Origin: JBDIAR01 sp039812545
GTDB taxonomy: Bacteria > Actinomycetota > Actinomycetes > Actinomycetales > Dermatophilaceae
Length of the DNA: 21,474 nt
Direction: 5' to 3'
NCBI GenBank assembly: GCA_039812545.1
Contig: JBDIAR010000035.1
Location: 1-21,474, forward strand
In this document: positions 1 through 7,042 of the stretch, one piece after another
How the letters are laid out: each line of letters starts with the position of its first letter
Position numbering within the stretch: position 1 is the stretch's first letter
Notes under the pieces: model-generated
The model's database searches: none
What the model was told of the DNA's origin: nothing
Seen by the model: the letters and a program-made list of their open reading frames with translations, nothing else
Position numbers and translations under genes: made by a program

Positions 1-75
1 AATTCCTATCACGGCCCACCGACAGAGCCCCGCGCCCCGCCCACCCGCCTTCGGCCACACCCCGGCCCGCCCCCG

Positions 76-1059
76 TCAGCCCCGCGGATCCTCGACCGCG
101 GAGTCGGCCAACTCGGCGAAGTACCAACTCCGGAAGGTCAGCGTCGGCTTGTCCGTCGGCACGGATCGCTCGACCCCGCGCACCGGCACGACCGGCGGCA
201 TACTCGACTCCACCACGTCTTTGTCCTGCCGCAACACGGTCAGGTTGAACCGGTTGATCCCCAGTGACGCCGCCGGGTTCCCCGCGAAATTCCGTGTCGA
301 GGTCAGGAACATCCGGGTCCGCCCCTGATCGATCGGCACGCAGAACACGTGCAGTCGCATCACCCGCGGTTCGGGCACCGTGTCCAGCACCATCCCGTGC
401 GGCCGATACCAACGCAGGCCGGCCGACGGCGGATGCTCGTCCACCCGGGACTCGAGCGCGAACCCGTACTCGGTGTCGGTGACCGTCAGCTGGAGCCGCG
501 AGTCGCGACGCATCTTGGCCAGGACGAAGCGGCCGATCGTGGTCCGATGGACATAGGGCAGATGGGGGAAGTCGAGCATGTTCTCCATCGCCCGAGTCCA
601 GTGGCAGTCCCACTCCTCCCAGTGATCGTGGCGCGTGTATGCCGGGTCGGGGCCGTCGGGACCCCCGAGACTCTCGTTGAAGTTGGGTTCACCGAGCGGC
701 TCCGCGCCGTCGAATCCGGTGTAAACCCAAACGAATCCGCCGGTTTCCCGAGTCGCCAACGCGGTGGCTCCCAGCCTCGCCCGCGGCGCGTCCGGGTTGA
801 AGGGCACATGCCGGTTCGCACCGTCCGTCCCGAACTCCCAGCCGTGGAAGGCGCACGCCAACGACCCGTCGTCGCAACGCTTCCCGAGTGCCAACGACAC
901 CCCGCGGTGCGGGCATCGGTCCAGCAGCACGGCGGCCCGGTCATCGGCCCCACGCCAGACGACCAGGTCCTCGCCGGCGATCCGCATCCGTCGTGGCGTG
1001 CGCGTCACGTCTGCGGCGGGCAACACGGGGGTCCATTGCCGGGCGAATCCCTCGAACAT
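76..1059 (-). CDS. Rieske [2Fe-2S] non-haem iron oxygenase, alpha-subunit type
   Basis: Predicted 327-aa oxygenase that would use NAD(P)H-derived electrons and O2 to hydroxylate or demethylate an unknown substrate. The Rieske cluster motif is visible as C49-P-H51 and C69-x-x-H72. The mononuclear iron site follows as N160-x-x-D163-x-x-H166-x4-H171, with a later Asp (D279 or D282) as likely carboxylate ligand. Length suits single-component-type oxygenase subunits. The ATG start has a strong Shine-Dalgarno (GGAGGGGAG) lying inside the end of the upstream mmpL-like gene, whose stop is only 3 nt away, so the two are probably co-transcribed and coupled. No ferredoxin or reductase gene is in the window, so electrons must come from elsewhere. 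Substrate cannot be read from sequence; association with the exporter suggests a shared small molecule or lipid (inference). Confidence 0.88.
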   Translation of the reverse strand: MFEGFARQWTPVLPAADVTRTPRRMRIAGEDLVVWRGADDRAAVLLDRCPHRGVSLALGKRCDDGSLACAFHGWEFGTDGANRHVPFNPDAPRARLGATALATRETGGFVWVYTGFDGAEPLGEPNFNESLGGPDGPDPAYTRHDHWEEWDCHWTRAMENMLDFPHLPYVHRTTIGRFVLAKMRRDSRLQLTVTDTEYGFALESRVDEHPPSAGLRWYRPHGMVLDTVPEPRVMRLHVFCVPIDQGRTRMFLTSTRNFAGNPAASLGINRFNLTVLRQDKDVVESSMPPVVPVRGVERSVPTDKPTLTFRSWYFAELADSAVEDPRG

Positions 1060-1062
1060 CGC

Positions 1063-3159
1063 TCAACTCCCCTCCGCCGCAACGACGTGACTGCCTCCAC
1101 CGTCGGCACCGGCTCCACCCACGGCACCGACACCGGCACCGCCGCCATCCGCCGGACCGACCCGGCGAGGCCACCAGAACCGTTCGCCCAGGATGAGCGC
1201 GATCGCGGGGACCAAGACGGTCCGCACGACAAGCGTGTCCAGCAGTACCCCGAGGAAGATGACGATGCCGATCTGCGCCAGAACCACCAGTGGCAGCACC
1301 CCGAGAACGGCGAACACCGCGGCCAGCAGGATCCCGGCGCTGGTGATGACCCCACCGGTGGCGGCGAGCGCGCGCAGCATCCCCGCGCGGGGCCCGACCA
1401 CCGCGGCCTCCTCCCGCGCCCGCGTCACGAGGAAGATGTTGTAGTCCACGCCGAGCGCGACGAGGAAGAGGAAGGTGTACAGCGGCGTACTCACATCGAC
1501 GGCTCCGAAGTCGAAGACCGTCGTGAAGACCCACCACGACGTCCCGAGCGCGGCGGCATACGTCATGAGGACGGTGACGACGAGGATGACCGGCGCGACG
1601 ATCGACCGAAGCATGATGAGCAAAGCCACGAACACCAACCCGAGGATCAACGGCAGGATCACGACCCGATCGCGGCCGGCGGCATCGGCGCTGTCCACGC
1701 TGCGCGCCTCTGTCCCGCCGACGTAGGTGTCCGGCACGCCGCCAACGGCCGACCGGACATCACGCACGGCCTGAGCGGCTGCGTCACTGCCGGGCTGCCG
1801 GTCGAGGACCACTTTGACCTGTTGCCAACCGTTCGCCGCCCCAGCCGGATTCGCCGAGGAGACCCCGGGTACTTTGGTCACGGCCGCGAGCACCTGCTCG
1901 GAGGTGCCCCGGGTGACGAGGACCAGTGGGTCGGAGCTACCCGCGGGGAAGGACTGCGCCAACCGTTCGGAGGCGGCGATGGCCTCCGGCTTGCGGAGGA
2001 ACTGATCGGTCGGCGAGAGCCCGATCTGCAACTGGGACACCCCGATGCTCATGACGGCGAGCACGGCCAGGGTCCCGACGACGAAGGCCCACGGCCGCGC
2101 CGCGACCCGGTCGCCCACCCGGCGCCACACCGAACGCCGATCCACCAGCCCGGCCTGCCCGACCCTCGGAATATTCGGCCAGAACACCCACCGTCCGAAC
2201 AGCACGAGCACCGCGGGAAGCACGACAAGGGCATACCCGGCGGCGACCACGATGCCGACGGCACTGGCCAACCCGAGCCCACGGGTGGTGGGGAACACCG
2301 ACAGCAGCAGGGTGAGCACGCCGAGGACCACGGTGGTCGAGCTCAGCAGGATAGCCTCACCGGTATGCCGCAACGCCGTTCGCATGGCGACGAACCGATC
2401 CTCTTCGCGCCGCAGTTCGTCGCGGTAGCGGGACACGACCAGTAGGACGTAGTCCGTCCCAGCGCCGAACACCAGCACCGACAAGATCCCCACCGTCGAC
2501 TCGTCCCACGGTATGCCGGTGGCCGACAGCACTCGCGTGGCCAGGACGGCGGCCAGCCGATCGGCGATCCCGACGACGACCAGCGGGACGAGGCACAGCG
2601 TCGGACTGCGGTAGGTGAGGAGCAGCAAGAGCCCGACGACCGACGCGGTGGCCAACAGGAGACGGGTGTTCGCGCCCTCGAAGACCGCCCCAAGATCCGC
2701 TTGCACCGCAGCCGGACCCGTGACCTGGACGCTCACCCCGGCCGGCAGGCCCGCGCGAGCCGCCGCGCGAAGCTCTTTGACGGCGGCGGCATTCCCGGCG
2801 TTGCCGGTGGCCGTGACGGGGACGACGGCGATGGCCGCCGTCCCGTCCTTGCTGACCTGTATGCCGGGGCCCGGCCGGGTGACCGGCTGCGCCTTCAACG
2901 CAGCGATGGTGGCCTCGTCGAGGGTGCCGCGTTCGGCGGAGTAGACGAGCACTGCGGTGCTCGACTCGTGCTGGGGGAACTCTGCGACGACGGAGGCGAC
3001 CTTGGTGCTGTCGTAACCCGCCGCGAGGGTGTCGCTCGGAGCTGCCGTCCGCCCGGCCTCCTTGAGACCGCCGATGATGGCACCGGCCAACAGGAAAGCA
3101 CCGATCGCCACCCACAACGAGCGACGTCGGCCGATGACGTGACGGGACAGGTCCACCAT
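1063..3159 (-). CDS. MmpL/RND-family transporter
   Basis: A 698-aa inner-membrane protein with the two-fold RND/MMPL layout: an N-terminal membrane segment (about 14-33), an extracytoplasmic domain (about 40-160), a membrane bundle (about 165-325), then a second repeat (segment about 355-375, soluble domain, bundle about 498-660). Each bundle carries the family Asp-Tyr pair expected to relay protons: G234-T-D236-Y237 and G570-V-D572-Y573. Such proteins export lipids, siderophores or drugs using the proton gradient. The last 30 residues are a Gly/Ala-rich tail that also encodes the next gene's ribosome site. The ATG start has CGGAG about 8 nt upstream. Two Ile codons (I100, I216) are the rare ATA, both inside copies of the GGCATAC word. 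A MarR regulator is divergent and probably controls it. Confidence 0.9.
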   Translation of the reverse strand: MVDLSRHVIGRRRSLWVAIGAFLLAGAIIGGLKEAGRTAAPSDTLAAGYDSTKVASVVAEFPQHESSTAVLVYSAERGTLDEATIAALKAQPVTRPGPGIQVSKDGTAAIAVVPVTATGNAGNAAAVKELRAAARAGLPAGVSVQVTGPAAVQADLGAVFEGANTRLLLATASVVGLLLLLTYRSPTLCLVPLVVVGIADRLAAVLATRVLSATGIPWDESTVGILSVLVFGAGTDYVLLVVSRYRDELRREEDRFVAMRTALRHTGEAILLSSTTVVLGVLTLLLSVFPTTRGLGLASAVGIVVAAGYALVVLPAVLVLFGRWVFWPNIPRVGQAGLVDRRSVWRRVGDRVAARPWAFVVGTLAVLAVMSIGVSQLQIGLSPTDQFLRKPEAIAASERLAQSFPAGSSDPLVLVTRGTSEQVLAAVTKVPGVSSANPAGAANGWQQVKVVLDRQPGSDAAAQAVRDVRSAVGGVPDTYVGGTEARSVDSADAAGRDRVVILPLILGLVFVALLIMLRSIVAPVILVVTVLMTYAAALGTSWWVFTTVFDFGAVDVSTPLYTFLFLVALGVDYNIFLVTRAREEAAVVGPRAGMLRALAATGGVITSAGILLAAVFAVLGVLPLVVLAQIGIVIFLGVLLDTLVVRTVLVPAIALILGERFWWPRRVGPADGGGAGVGAVGGAGADGGGSHVVAAEGS

Positions 3160-3189
3160 GGTTACGCTCCGATTCCCGAGGGTCGGCCG

Positions 3190-3227
3190 TTGACCGGCCG
3201 GAAATGTCTAACTAACTTAGTAACCTA
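3190..3227 (+). promoter_or_regulatory. marR promoter with overlapping palindromic operator
   Basis: A -35 TTGACC (3190-3195) and a -10 TAACTT (3213-3218) are separated by exactly 17 nt; the predicted start falls 2-4 nt before the marR ATG, so the mRNA would be nearly leaderless. The 11-bp palindrome ACTAACTTAGT (3211-3221) covers the -10, and a second TTAG-4-CTAA repeat overlaps it (3217-3228). This is the usual placement for MarR autorepression and could also repress the divergent mmpL-Rieske genes. An AT-rich island in GC-rich DNA adds support. A CGGCCG inverted repeat (3184-3189, 3195-3200) sits over the -35. Binding is inferred. Confidence 0.6.
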
Positions 3228-3755
3228 ATGAGCGATATCATGTCAACCGAACGGGCCGATCGGTCTCGGCCGGGCGAAGCGCCCGAGCCCGCCGCCGATC
3301 CCTCGATGCCCGGGACCAGTTTCGTGCGGTCGTGGCGCCAGACGCCGACGCTGCAGGCCCTGCGTGAACTGTTGTCGCTGTCCGAGACCGTGGCGCCGAC
3401 CATCGCCCGCCGGGCCGGCATGTCGCATTCCGAACTGCGGACCCTGGAGCTGCTGGTCCGCGAACCCTACGGACCGGCGGAGCTGGCCCGGGAGCTGGGC
3501 GTGACGACCGCGGCGTCGTCGGGGATCATCGACCGGCTCGTGGAGCGGGGACACGTAGTGCGACAGGCGCATTCGACCGATGGCCGACGGACCGTGGTGG
3601 TGATGACCGAGAGCGGCCGCGAAGAACTCCTGGCCCATCTGCTGCCGATGTTCCGGGCCCTGGGCGAACTGGACGCCGAGCTCGACGATCACGAGCGTGA
3701 CATCGTGGAGCGCTATCTGCGCGGGGCGATGGCCGCCATCCGCCAGGTCCTATAA
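3228..3755 (+). CDS. MarR-family transcriptional regulator
   Basis: A 175-aa protein with a MarR winged helix-turn-helix. After about 45 residues of Pro/Glu-rich leader come a dimerisation helix, then the HTH region (residues about 68-105, containing AELARELGV and the recognition helix SGIIDRLVERG), the wing with the family D-G-R-R signature (about 117-120), and a C-terminal dimerisation helix. MarR proteins bind palindromes as dimers and release DNA on binding small phenolic or lipophilic ligands. It is divergent from the mmpL/Rieske pair with a 68-nt shared regulatory region, the classical arrangement for a regulator of an export operon. The first ATG is chosen because it lies immediately after the promoter; ATG 3240 is an alternative but has no ribosome site. 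Confidence 0.9.
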   Translation: MSDIMSTERADRSRPGEAPEPAADPSMPGTSFVRSWRQTPTLQALRELLSLSETVAPTIARRAGMSHSELRTLELLVREPYGPAELARELGVTTAASSGIIDRLVERGHVVRQAHSTDGRRTVVVMTESGREELLAHLLPMFRALGELDAELDDHERDIVERYLRGAMAAIRQVL

Positions 3756-3804
3756 GAGCGCCCGGGTATGCGGGTATGCCGGTTGCCGGTAGGCCGGTCC
3801 CCGG

Positions 3805-4608
3805 TCACTCCCGGACGGCGCCTTCGAGCATCCCGGCGATGAAGTGGCGCTGCAGGAAGAGGTAGACGACCACGACCGGTGTCGCGATGATCGCCGCCCC
3901 GGCCGCCAACAGCGCAAAACCCTGGGTGTACTGACCCTGGAAGAAGCCCAGCCCGAGCGGCGCGGTCCGCAGATCCTCGTTGGACGGAACCATCACCAAC
4001 GGGATGAGGAACTCGTTCCAGGTCCACATGAAGGTGAGGACGACGAGGGTGACGATGGCCGGTCGGGCGAGCGGGACCAGCACACTCCACAGCGTCCGCA
4101 TCGGCGTGGCGCCGTCAAGACGGGCCGCCTCGACGACGGCGCGACTCGAACTGCGGAAATAGGCCCGCATCCAGAACGTCCCGAACGCGACCGACTGCGC
4201 CACCTGAGGCAACGCGATCGCCCAGAACGTGTCGGTCAGGTTGAGCGCTCGCAGGTCGAAGAACAGCGGCACCACAATGGCTTCGGCGGGCATCATGATG
4301 CCGAGCAGGAAGACGTAGAACAGCACTTCGTGACCGCGGAATCGCATGGTGCCGAAGGCATACCCGGCCAGGATCGACAAGACGGTCGAGACGGCGACGA
4401 CGAAGGTGGAGACCATCGCCGAGTTGCGCAGGTACAGCCCGAAATGGCCCATCTCCCAGGCCTGGCCGAAGTTGGCGAAGCCCCCCGGTGCGTCGAGTTC
4501 GGCCGTGAACGCCGAGGAGAACACGTTGACCAGCGGGAACAGGGCGAAGACGGCGAACGCCATGAGCACGACGTAGTTCGCGCTCTTCTCGGCCGCACTG
4601 ATCCTCAT
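3805..4608 (-). CDS. Carbohydrate ABC transporter permease, MalG type
   Basis: A 267-aa inner-membrane permease with about six hydrophobic segments (about 12-34, 67-87, 96-118, 127-147, 184-206, 232-252). The cytoplasmic EAA loop that docks to the ATPase is present at about 160-185 (EAARLDGATPMRTLW). Length and motif match the CUT1 MalG/second-permease type. Its ATG overlaps the stop of the upstream permease gene (ATGA), so the two are translationally coupled and should form a heterodimer. It is the last gene of the binding protein-permease-permease operon; no ATPase gene follows, and the next gene on the other side, marR, converges on it. Confidence 0.93.
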   Translation of the reverse strand: MRISAAEKSANYVVLMAFAVFALFPLVNVFSSAFTAELDAPGGFANFGQAWEMGHFGLYLRNSAMVSTFVVAVSTVLSILAGYAFGTMRFRGHEVLFYVFLLGIMMPAEAIVVPLFFDLRALNLTDTFWAIALPQVAQSVAFGTFWMRAYFRSSSRAVVEAARLDGATPMRTLWSVLVPLARPAIVTLVVLTFMWTWNEFLIPLVMVPSNEDLRTAPLGLGFFQGQYTQGFALLAAGAAIIATPVVVVYLFLQRHFIAGMLEGAVRE

Positions 4609-5489
4609 GCGCCTCGATCTCCGATCTTGTTGATCACGAAGGAGATCGCGAAGATCACCACGGTCAACGTCACGCCGAGGGCCGCAGCCGCGCCAACGCG
4701 GCCCAGGTCGAAGGCCTGGTGGTAGACCTCGTAGGACGGCACGGACGTCGACTGCCCGGGGCCGCCCTTGGTCGTCACGTAGATCAGGTCGAAGGTCTTC
4801 AGCGCCGCGATCACGGTGAGCGTCAAGGCGACCGCGATCTCACCACGCACCGACGGCAGGGTGACCGCGAAGAACTCCCGGATCGAGCCCGCACCGTCGA
4901 GCCGGGCCGCCTCGTAGAGCTCGCCGGGGATCCGGCCCATCCCCGCCAGCAGCAGCACCGTGACCAGTCCCGTCTCGAACCACGTGCCGATGAAACCCAC
5001 TGCCGGCAAAGCGAAGACATAGTCGCCCAGCCAGCCACGGGTCCACGACTCCAGGCCCATCGCCTGGAGGAAGCCGTTGAGCGTGCCGTCCGGGGAGTAG
5101 ATCCGGCGCCAGGCCACCGCGATGACCACCATGGCGACCACCTGCGGCAGGAAGACCACGGTCCGGAAGAAGGCCAGTCCGCGCACCTGCGCCCGGTTGA
5201 GGATCGAGGCCAGCAGCAACCCGACGACCAGCGGGATGACCGCGAAGAACGCCATGAGCACCAGGGCGTGGACGAAAGCCCCGCGCAGCCGGTCATCGGC
5301 GAAGACGTCCAGGTAGTTCTGGAAACCGACCCAGGTCCCCAGGCTGATCCCGTCCCAGTCGAAGAACGAGATCTGCACGGACCTCAGCAGCGGGTAGAGC
5401 AGGAAAGCGGCATACACGAGGAACGCCGGCAGGATGTAGAGGTACCCGATCCTGCGGGGCTCTCCCGGCGGTCCCGATGCGGTTGCCAC
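4605..5489 (-). CDS. Carbohydrate ABC transporter permease, MalF type
   Basis: A 294-aa membrane permease of the CUT1 sugar-uptake family. Hydrophobic segments are visible at about 14-36, 74-96, 110-128, 160-184, 215-235 and 268-288, with the EAA loop at about 193-215 (EAARLDGAGSIREFF). It starts at GTG 12 nt after the binding-protein stop; only a weak GGGG lies upstream, suggesting translation depends on coupling to the preceding gene. It overlaps the MalG-type gene by 4 nt. Substrate is unknown, but the divergent family 4 glycosidase suggests a di- or oligosaccharide. Confidence 0.93.
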   Translation of the reverse strand: MATASGPPGEPRRIGYLYILPAFLVYAAFLLYPLLRSVQISFFDWDGISLGTWVGFQNYLDVFADDRLRGAFVHALVLMAFFAVIPLVVGLLLASILNRAQVRGLAFFRTVVFLPQVVAMVVIAVAWRRIYSPDGTLNGFLQAMGLESWTRGWLGDYVFALPAVGFIGTWFETGLVTVLLLAGMGRIPGELYEAARLDGAGSIREFFAVTLPSVRGEIAVALTLTVIAALKTFDLIYVTTKGGPGQSTSVPSYEVYHQAFDLGRVGAAAALGVTLTVVIFAISFVINKIGDRGA

Positions 5490-5501
5490 GCGAGGCCCCG
5501 G

Positions 5502-6878
5502 TCAGCCGTTCTTCGCGACGAACGCGCTGTAGTCCTTCTCCAGCGTGTCCACGGTCTGGTCCGCAGAAGCCTTCTTGGCCAACAGATCCTGCAACGCCGC
5601 ACCGATCGTGTCACCCATCGTCGGGGTGGCCCAGTCCAGATACGGCACCATCCCGTCCGTCGTGGTGACCGTGTCGAATGCCGTGAACACCTGCTGCGCA
5701 AGGGCATTGGGAGCGGTCTGCTTGGCGGTGTCGATCACCGGCAGGTTTTCCGTCGAGGCGATGACCTTCATCGCGTCGGGGGTCGTGATGAAGTTGATGT
5801 ATGCCGCTGCGGCGTCGGCGTGCTTGGACTTGCTGGAGATCGTCCACGGCTGGCCGGAGGCACCGGTGGCCACGGCGACGCCGCCGGCCTGCGCGGGCGG
5901 CGGTAGCATGAAGGCCACGTCGCCGCCCATCGCCTTGGACAGATCCGCCTGCAACCACGTGCCGGCGATGAGGAAGAGCCCGGTGCCCTTGGAGAACTTC
6001 TGCCAGGCCGGGTCGTAGCCCTCACCGTTGAAACCCTGGTTGAAGTAGCCCTTGTCGACCCACTCGACGAGTTTGCCGAAAGCCTGGACGTTCTCGGGGG
6101 TCTTCCAGGACGCACCCTTGTTGCCGAAGGCCAGCGTTCGGATGTCGGCCGGCTTGACGTACTCGCCCTGCACCATCCCGAAGACGTGGACGGCCGGCCA
6201 CTTGTCGAGATTGCCGAGGATCAGGGGCACCTCGTTCTTGGCCTTCGCGGTTGCCAGCGCGGCCTCGAAGTCGGCGAAGGTCTTCGGCTCGGCGATCCCG
6301 AGATCCTTCAGCTTCTTGGTGTTCACGTACACGCCGACGACCTCGCCCACCTGCGGCAGACCGAAGAGGCTGCCCGAGCCGAACACCTTGGCGTCCGTGG
6401 AGTACGACGTCACGGCGCGCACCGACGCCGGGTACCTCTTGTCCCAGCCGTATGCGGCGGCATACGGGTCGAGGTTCACCAGCTGGTTGGCCTTGACATA
6501 GGCGCCCATGTCGCCCCGGGTGTTGTTGATCTGGACGACGTCGGGCGGGGTATTGCCGGAGAGCGCGAGGCGCACCGTCTGCTTGAGGTCGTCGAAGCTC
6601 TTCGTCGTGCGCTTGATCTTCACGTTCGGGTACTTCGCCTCGAACTGCTTGTTCAGCTCGACAATCTGGGCGGCGCCACCGCCTCGGACCTCCTGGTCCC
6701 ACACCACGAGTTCGATGGTGCCCATCTGCGCGACGTCGGTGGGGACCGCCGCCGCGGTCTGGCCCGGGTTCGACGTGCCCGGGGCCGGGGAGGTGGTGCT
6801 CGAACCCGGGGCGCAGGCGGTGAGCACGAGCGCGGCCCCCGATGCCAGAACGGTGATGAGGGTGAGCGGACGACGCAT
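5502..6878 (-). CDS. Sugar ABC transporter substrate-binding lipoprotein
   Basis: A 458-aa extracytoplasmic solute-binding protein, first gene of the importer operon. It begins with a lipoprotein signal: MRRP, a hydrophobic stretch and the lipobox L19-T20-A21-C22, followed by a Ser/Pro/Thr linker. The mature part has the CUT1 family pattern: an early beta-strand ELVVWDQE, the ELNKQFEAKYPNVKI segment, DVVQINNTRGDM and late TTPDAMKVIA. A longer reading upstream is possible, but ATG 6878 has AAGGAG 6-7 nt before it and starts directly with the signal peptide, so it is preferred. It would be tethered to the membrane outer face and deliver sugar to the two permeases downstream. Confidence 0.93.
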   Translation of the reverse strand: MRRPLTLITVLASGAALVLTACAPGSSTTSPAPGTSNPGQTAAAVPTDVAQMGTIELVVWDQEVRGGGAAQIVELNKQFEAKYPNVKIKRTTKSFDDLKQTVRLALSGNTPPDVVQINNTRGDMGAYVKANQLVNLDPYAAAYGWDKRYPASVRAVTSYSTDAKVFGSGSLFGLPQVGEVVGVYVNTKKLKDLGIAEPKTFADFEAALATAKAKNEVPLILGNLDKWPAVHVFGMVQGEYVKPADIRTLAFGNKGASWKTPENVQAFGKLVEWVDKGYFNQGFNGEGYDPAWQKFSKGTGLFLIAGTWLQADLSKAMGGDVAFMLPPPAQAGGVAVATGASGQPWTISSKSKHADAAAAYINFITTPDAMKVIASTENLPVIDTAKQTAPNALAQQVFTAFDTVTTTDGMVPYLDWATPTMGDTIGAALQDLLAKKASADQTVDTLEKDYSAFVAKNG

Positions 6879-6927
6879 GGTGGGCTCCTTCGACCTCGGG
6901 TCCCGACGACGGCGGGACACCCGCGTC

Positions 6928-6956
6928 ATTGTTCCGCTCGGATCGGGCCAAGACAA
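6928..6956 (-). promoter_or_regulatory. Possible promoter of the sugar ABC operon
   Basis: On the minus strand TTGTCT (plus 6951-6956) and AACAAT (plus 6928-6933) are 17 nt apart, 50 nt upstream of the binding-protein start. The -10 lacks the usual first T, so this is only a weak candidate. No clear LacI-type operator palindrome was seen in the 164-nt divergent region. Confidence 0.3.
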
Positions 6957-7024
6957 GCAAGGGCCTCCCTGCGGCGCCGTCTCGTCGGGCTCGGGTACCG
7001 TGACGCTGGTCGCGCCGACGCCAT

Positions 7025-7036
7025 AAGGAGGAGGGG
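7025..7036 (+). promoter_or_regulatory. Strong ribosome binding site of the GH4 gene
   Basis: AAGGAGGAGGGG precedes the GTG at 7043 with good spacing. It decides the start: the nearer ATG at 7038, within a GTATGCC word, runs into TGA after two codons and is not usable. Confidence 0.85.
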
Positions 7037-7042
7037 TATGCC

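Noticed and set aside
1..75. A gene end or terminator at the left edge
   Set aside because: The 75 nt after the Rieske stop are C-rich without a convincing stem or reading frame.
349..2445. A 698-codon open frame on the plus strand
   Set aside because: It lies antisense to the MmpL and Rieske genes, crosses both, is Arg/His/Gly/Pro-rich and matches no family; an expected shadow in high-GC DNA.
3756..3804. A bidirectional terminator between marR and the permease gene
   Set aside because: The stretch has several CCGG/GGTATG repeats but no clean stem; it also contains a GTATGCC word.
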